Positions 4,711-7,215 of a stretch of DNA of 7,215 bases are shown here, in pieces (position 1 is the stretch's first letter; every line of letters starts with the position of its first letter). The notes beneath the pieces are model-generated. The model searched no databases. It was given only the letters and a program-made list of their open reading frames with translations, and was not told the origin of the DNA. Made by a program: the position numbers and the translations under genes. Origin of the DNA: an uncultured Gammaproteobacteria bacterium. Lineage in GTDB: Bacteria > Pseudomonadota > Gammaproteobacteria > Steroidobacterales > Woeseiaceae. The DNA is taken from the NCBI GenBank assembly GCA_938003715.1, contig CALKYK010000305.1:1-7215 (forward strand). The letters are read 5' to 3'.

Positions 4711-6594
4711 TCAGTCGCCCTGCTCCCGGCAGCTGATGCGGTCGGCGATCCACGTGCAGCCGGTGTCTCGCCAGTACCGATCGAGTCCGATTGCGGCGGT
4801 GAACGTCGAGAACTCCGGGTGCTTCCGGAGCGGTTTGAATTCGTCGATGTAGATCAGCTCGAGTTCGAATAGACCGGGGGCGTGTTCGAGCTGCCGGGTA
4901 ACCTGCATGGCCCGGTCCGTTTCGCCGAGCATCACCCACAACGCGACCTTCAAATTGTCCATCATCTGTCCGCTACCGGCGACCTGCTCGAACATCGCGA
5001 CCGCCTGTTCGCGTTTTGCGGGATCGTCGGTGCCGTCGAGTACCGGGCCGACCCACTCCGCCGGCAGGCCGGCGCCCTGCAGTGCGCGCGCCACCAGCAG
5101 TTTCGCTTCCTGGTGCCGATCGCTGCGGTGCAGGTAGAGCGCGTAAGCGAGCAGGTGCATCGGCGTTTCCTGGCCCAGGTTGCTGACCATGTCGAAGTAG
5201 TAGCCTGCACGCTCCATGTCGTTCAGCCACAGGTTCGTGATCGCAACCCGGCTCGCAATCACGGCGAGGTCGGGCGACCGCGGGTCGAGGCGTAGCGCGC
5301 GGGTCGCCTGCACGACCGCGTCCTCGAGGCGGCCGACGCTGGCCAGCCCGTACGAATACCAGTGGTGCGCGATCGGCTGCACCGATTCGGCGTCGATCGC
5401 GGTCTCGAAAGCCGCAACCGCTTCGAACCAGCGCTGCTGCTTGTGATAGACGAAGCCAATCACGGTACCGGCGGCTTCACGTATCGACGGATCCGCCTCG
5501 ATGCCCTTGCGGGCGGCGTCGAGCGCCATGCCGTAGACGGCGTCGCGATCCACGCCGATGTCGTAGTCCGGCCAGATGATGTAGGTGTAGGCCAGGCCCA
5601 GCCACGCAGCGCCGTAGTCGGGTTTCAGTCGTATGGCCTCTTCGAAATGCTCGATGGCCTTCAGCGTTGCGTCGCGCGTTCGCTTCTCGAACTGGAAGCG
5701 GCCCTGGATGTAGGCCTCCTCAGCGGCATAACTGGTCGGCGTCACGGGACTGGCAACGAGCGCGATCCGCTCGCCGTACATTTGCGCGATGATGCCGGCT
5801 GCAAGCTCGTTCTGCGTATCGAATATGTCGTCGCTTTGCCCGGTCAGCGCGATCTGCGCCCGGGTTTCCTGCGTCAGCGGTTCCTCGAAGCGGGCGCGCA
5901 CGCGCAGATCGTTGCCGATGATCTGCACGCTGCCGGTGACAATGCCGTCGACGTCTTCCGGCGGGCGCTCCGTTGCATCGCGCATGCGGATGACGACCAG
6001 GTTCTCGATCGTCTTGAGCTGGCGGATGATTTCATCTTCAAAGCCGAAGCAGAGATACAGCCGGTCGTCGCCCGGCGGCAGCAGGCATTCGAAGCTGTAC
6101 ACCGCGACCGCCTCTTCCTCGGGCAGGCCGCCCGGCAGCGGCTTCGGCAGCCAGATCGCGATCAGTGCGATGACGATGATCGCGACGAACGCGACCCCGA
6201 CCAGCATGAAGTCGGGCCGGGTCGAGAGCGGCTTCGGTGGCGGCGGCTTCTCGGCAGCCGTTTCGACCATTGCCGGCTGCATGACGCGGTAGCCGCGTTT
6301 CTGCAGCGTCTCGATGTACTGCGGCGACTTGGCGTCGTCGTCGAGCGCCCGGCGCAGGACGGAAATGCAGCGGGTGATGACGTCGTCCGTTTGCGGCCTG
6401 CCGTGCCAGACTTCCTGGATCAGCTGGTCCTTGGTCACGACGTCGCCGCCATGGCTCGCCAGCACGACGAATACATCCATGACCAGCGGTTCGACGTGTC
6501 GCTCGTCGTCGTCGCGGATCAGCAGGCCGCGTTCGGGCAGAACACGCCACGGACCGAGCGTGAATCCCCGCATCAATTCGGCATGCGTCGGCAT
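4711..6594 (-). CDS. CadC/ToxR-like membrane transcriptional regulator with TPR repeats
   Basis: A 627-residue one-component regulator. Residues about 9-107 form an OmpR/PhoB-type winged-helix DNA-binding domain (KDQLIQEVW, then DDVITRCISVLRRAL and IETLQKRGYRV, the recognition helix and wing). A Pro-rich linker (115-128) leads to one transmembrane helix (about 129-149). The periplasmic part begins with a TolB/FlgO-like segment (about 165-275, DEIIRQLKTIENLVVI then VTGSVQIIGNDLRVRARF). TPR-like helical repeats then run from about 288 to 600 (for example AIEHFEEAIRLKPDYGAAWLGLAY). Such proteins bind DNA directly from the membrane and sense periplasmic signals or partners. Cys 170, 182, 613 and 622 would all be periplasmic and could form disulfides, as CadC does. 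ATG 6594 has AGGAAGG 13 bp upstream, a long spacing; ATG 6573 is an alternative. It is divergent from the RHH gene. The regulon is unknown. Confidence 0.88.
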   Translation of the reverse strand: MPTHAELMRGFTLGPWRVLPERGLLIRDDDERHVEPLVMDVFVVLASHGGDVVTKDQLIQEVWHGRPQTDDVITRCISVLRRALDDDAKSPQYIETLQKRGYRVMQPAMVETAAEKPPPPKPLSTRPDFMLVGVAFVAIIVIALIAIWLPKPLPGGLPEEEAVAVYSFECLLPPGDDRLYLCFGFEDEIIRQLKTIENLVVIRMRDATERPPEDVDGIVTGSVQIIGNDLRVRARFEEPLTQETRAQIALTGQSDDIFDTQNELAAGIIAQMYGERIALVASPVTPTSYAAEEAYIQGRFQFEKRTRDATLKAIEHFEEAIRLKPDYGAAWLGLAYTYIIWPDYDIGVDRDAVYGMALDAARKGIEADPSIREAAGTVIGFVYHKQQRWFEAVAAFETAIDAESVQPIAHHWYSYGLASVGRLEDAVVQATRALRLDPRSPDLAVIASRVAITNLWLNDMERAGYYFDMVSNLGQETPMHLLAYALYLHRSDRHQEAKLLVARALQGAGLPAEWVGPVLDGTDDPAKREQAVAMFEQVAGSGQMMDNLKVALWVMLGETDRAMQVTRQLEHAPGLFELELIYIDEFKPLRKHPEFSTFTAAIGLDRYWRDTGCTWIADRISCREQGD

Positions 6595-6646
6595 CGTTTT
6601 CGTTCGCCTTCCTGTACCGGTCGCGACTGCCGGTCACCCCGGGCCA

Positions 6647-6652
6647 ATTGTA
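6647..6652 (-). promoter_or_regulatory. Candidate -10 box for the CadC-like regulator
   Basis: TACAAT on the minus strand (5 of 6 to consensus), about 53 bp upstream of the start codon at 6594. No convincing -35 is found at 16-18 bp, so it would need an activator if real. Confidence 0.3.
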
Positions 6653-6665
6653 CTCGCAGCGGGGC

Positions 6666-6694
6666 TTGCAGGTCCGTGGCGCGACGAATACACT
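6666..6694 (+). promoter_or_regulatory. Candidate promoter of the RHH operon
   Basis: TTGCAG (6666-6671) and TACACT (6689-6694) are spaced by 17 bp, with 3 and 4 matches to the sigma-70 -35 and -10 consensus. A start near 6701 would lie inside the repeat array at 6693-6720. The match is modest and the call rests partly on that arrangement. Confidence 0.35.
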
Positions 6695-6720
6695 TGTTAC
6701 TATGGTAACAAGGTAACAAA
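6693..6720. promoter_or_regulatory. Three-copy GTAAC repeat, candidate RHH operator
   Basis: CTTGTTAC (6693-6700), spacer TATG, GTAACAAG (6705-6712) form a perfect 8-bp inverted repeat. A third copy, GTAACAAA (6713-6720), follows directly in the same orientation as the second. The array ends 1 bp before the start codon of a ribbon-helix-helix-like protein; its middle contains the probable transcription start and its end contains the AAGG Shine-Dalgarno (6710-6713). RHH regulators typically autoregulate by cooperative binding to short repeated half-sites overlapping their own promoter. That this protein binds here is inferred. The AT-rich array stands out from the GC-rich surroundings. Confidence 0.6.
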
Positions 6721-6721
6721 C

Positions 6722-6976
6722 ATGCCAAAACGTGTGGTCAAGCGTACCCAGACCGGGGTGCGCATCGAGTCGAGCCTGCTGAAGGTCCTGAAGGGGCTCG
6801 CGGAATACCTCGACATGAGCCTGGGTGATCTCATCGAGGGCATCGTGCTGCATGCCTTCGAGGGCAAGGCGCCGTTTTCGTCGGCGACGCTCGCGGCCGT
6901 TCGCGAGTTGAAAAAGGTCTACGGCTGCACGCTGACCGCCGCCGACAGCCATCGCCTGGAGGAGGACGCTTCGTGA
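6722..6976 (+). CDS. Ribbon-helix-helix-like protein
   Basis: An 84-residue basic-to-acidic small protein. Residues 9-15 (TQTGVRI) fit the DNA-contacting beta-strand of a ribbon-helix-helix fold, followed by helix 1 (about 16-30, ESSLLKVLKGLAEYL), the turn DMSLGD and helix 2 (about 34-46). The remaining 35 residues form a predicted helix and a short acidic tail. Such proteins dimerise and bind DNA in the cytoplasm, often repressing their own operon. ATG 6722 has AAGG 8 bp upstream. Its TGA overlaps the GTG start of the next gene in a GTGA junction, so the two are co-translated. The RHH call rests on pattern and size, not a named family match. An antitoxin role is possible, but the partner does not look like a known toxin. 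Confidence 0.7.
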   Translation: MPKRVVKRTQTGVRIESSLLKVLKGLAEYLDMSLGDLIEGIVLHAFEGKAPFSSATLAAVRELKKVYGCTLTAADSHRLEEDAS

Positions 6977-7215
6977 ACGGCAGAGCGGCGGTCGAATACC
7001 GGCCGCCCGTCGAACAGTTCGAACGCGGCGACATCGACCCGGAGCGCTTCGACCACGCCGCACACGTCTATGTCGCCTGGTGTTACCTGGAACGCTTCGA
7101 CGTCGGCACCACGATCCGCCGCTACTGCGAGGCGCTCAGGCGTCTGACGGAAAAGCTCGGCGTTCCCGGCAAGTATCACGAGACGATCACCTGGTTCTTC
7201 GTCATCACCGTGGCC
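6973..7215 (+). CDS. Unknown protein coupled to RHH gene, truncated by window end
   Basis: The first 81 residues of a gene that runs off the window. GTG 6973 overlaps the previous stop (GTGA), with a strong GGAGGAGG (6958-6965) 7 bp upstream inside the RHH gene, indicating translational coupling. I do not recognise a named family. The visible part is mostly helical, with DHAAHVYVAW (27-36; HxxH at 28-31), a central helix with many Arg and Leu (about 47-62) and PGKYHETITWFF (65-76). The pattern FxHxxHxxVAWxYL followed by a KYHETxTW motif is familiar from short conserved hypothetical proteins. Its His and Glu residues (H28, H31, H69, E70) could bind a metal or form an active site, but that is inference from motif shape. 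It shows no membrane segment or signal peptide. Confidence 0.75.
   Translation, partial: MNGRAAVEYRPPVEQFERGDIDPERFDHAAHVYVAWCYLERFDVGTTIRRYCEALRRLTEKLGVPGKYHETITWFFVITVA

Noticed and set aside
5362..6708. Long plus-strand open frame (448 codons)
   Set aside because: It is antisense to the CadC-like regulator, has Arg/His/Asp-rich low-complexity composition and no recognisable domain; a GC-rich shadow frame.
6693..6720. Possible attachment site or insertion footprint at the AT-rich repeat
   Set aside because: No integrase, transposase or target duplication is nearby, and the position against an RHH start codon is better explained as an operator.

Overview
The window is GC-rich, densely coded bacterial chromosome. 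It most likely comes from a gammaproteobacterium, perhaps an environmental or marine lineage with hydrocarbon-degrading capacity. The basis is an AlkB/rubredoxin pair, an outer-membrane beta-barrel protein with a Sec signal and terminal Phe, a CadC/ToxR-type membrane regulator with TPR repeats, and ArfB. The genus is not resolved. No rRNA, tRNA, CRISPR array, transposase or phage gene was seen.

Layout, left to right. Positions 1-409 hold the C-terminus of an AlkB-type alkane monooxygenase, followed 5 bp later by a small rubredoxin of the AlkG1 kind; both are on the plus strand. Next comes a CPBP-family intramembrane protease (490-1329, +). It faces a small minus-strand gene (1341-1532) that encodes a 63-residue peptide with a classic double-glycine leader and a strong ribosome binding site. 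A 262-bp intergenic region with an inverted repeat separates the peptide gene from a divergent outer-membrane beta-barrel gene (1795-2460, +), which ends at a textbook intrinsic terminator. A small single-pass membrane protein (2556-2987, +) converges on an MFS transporter (2984-4186, -), and the two genes share stop-codon bases. The MFS gene is divergent from arfB (4284-4703, +), a stop-codon-independent ribosome rescue hydrolase. A perfect TATAAT sits so close to the arfB start that its transcript may be nearly leaderless. Converging on arfB is a 627-residue CadC-like regulator with a TPR sensor region (4711-6594, -). Divergent from that regulator is a translationally coupled pair: a ribbon-helix-helix-like protein (6722-6976, +) and a truncated protein with conserved-looking HxxH and YHET motifs (6973 to the window end, +). 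The pair is preceded by three copies of a GTAAC half-site.

How the genes may work together. The alkB-rubredoxin pair is a terminal alkane oxidation module. The double-glycine peptide next to a CPBP protease resembles the peptide and self-immunity pairing of bacteriocin loci, but no exporter is visible. The RHH protein and its coupled partner look like a self-regulated two-gene unit of unknown function; with the double-glycine peptide, it is the best candidate here for something undescribed. The remaining genes appear to be ordinary housekeeping or accessory functions.
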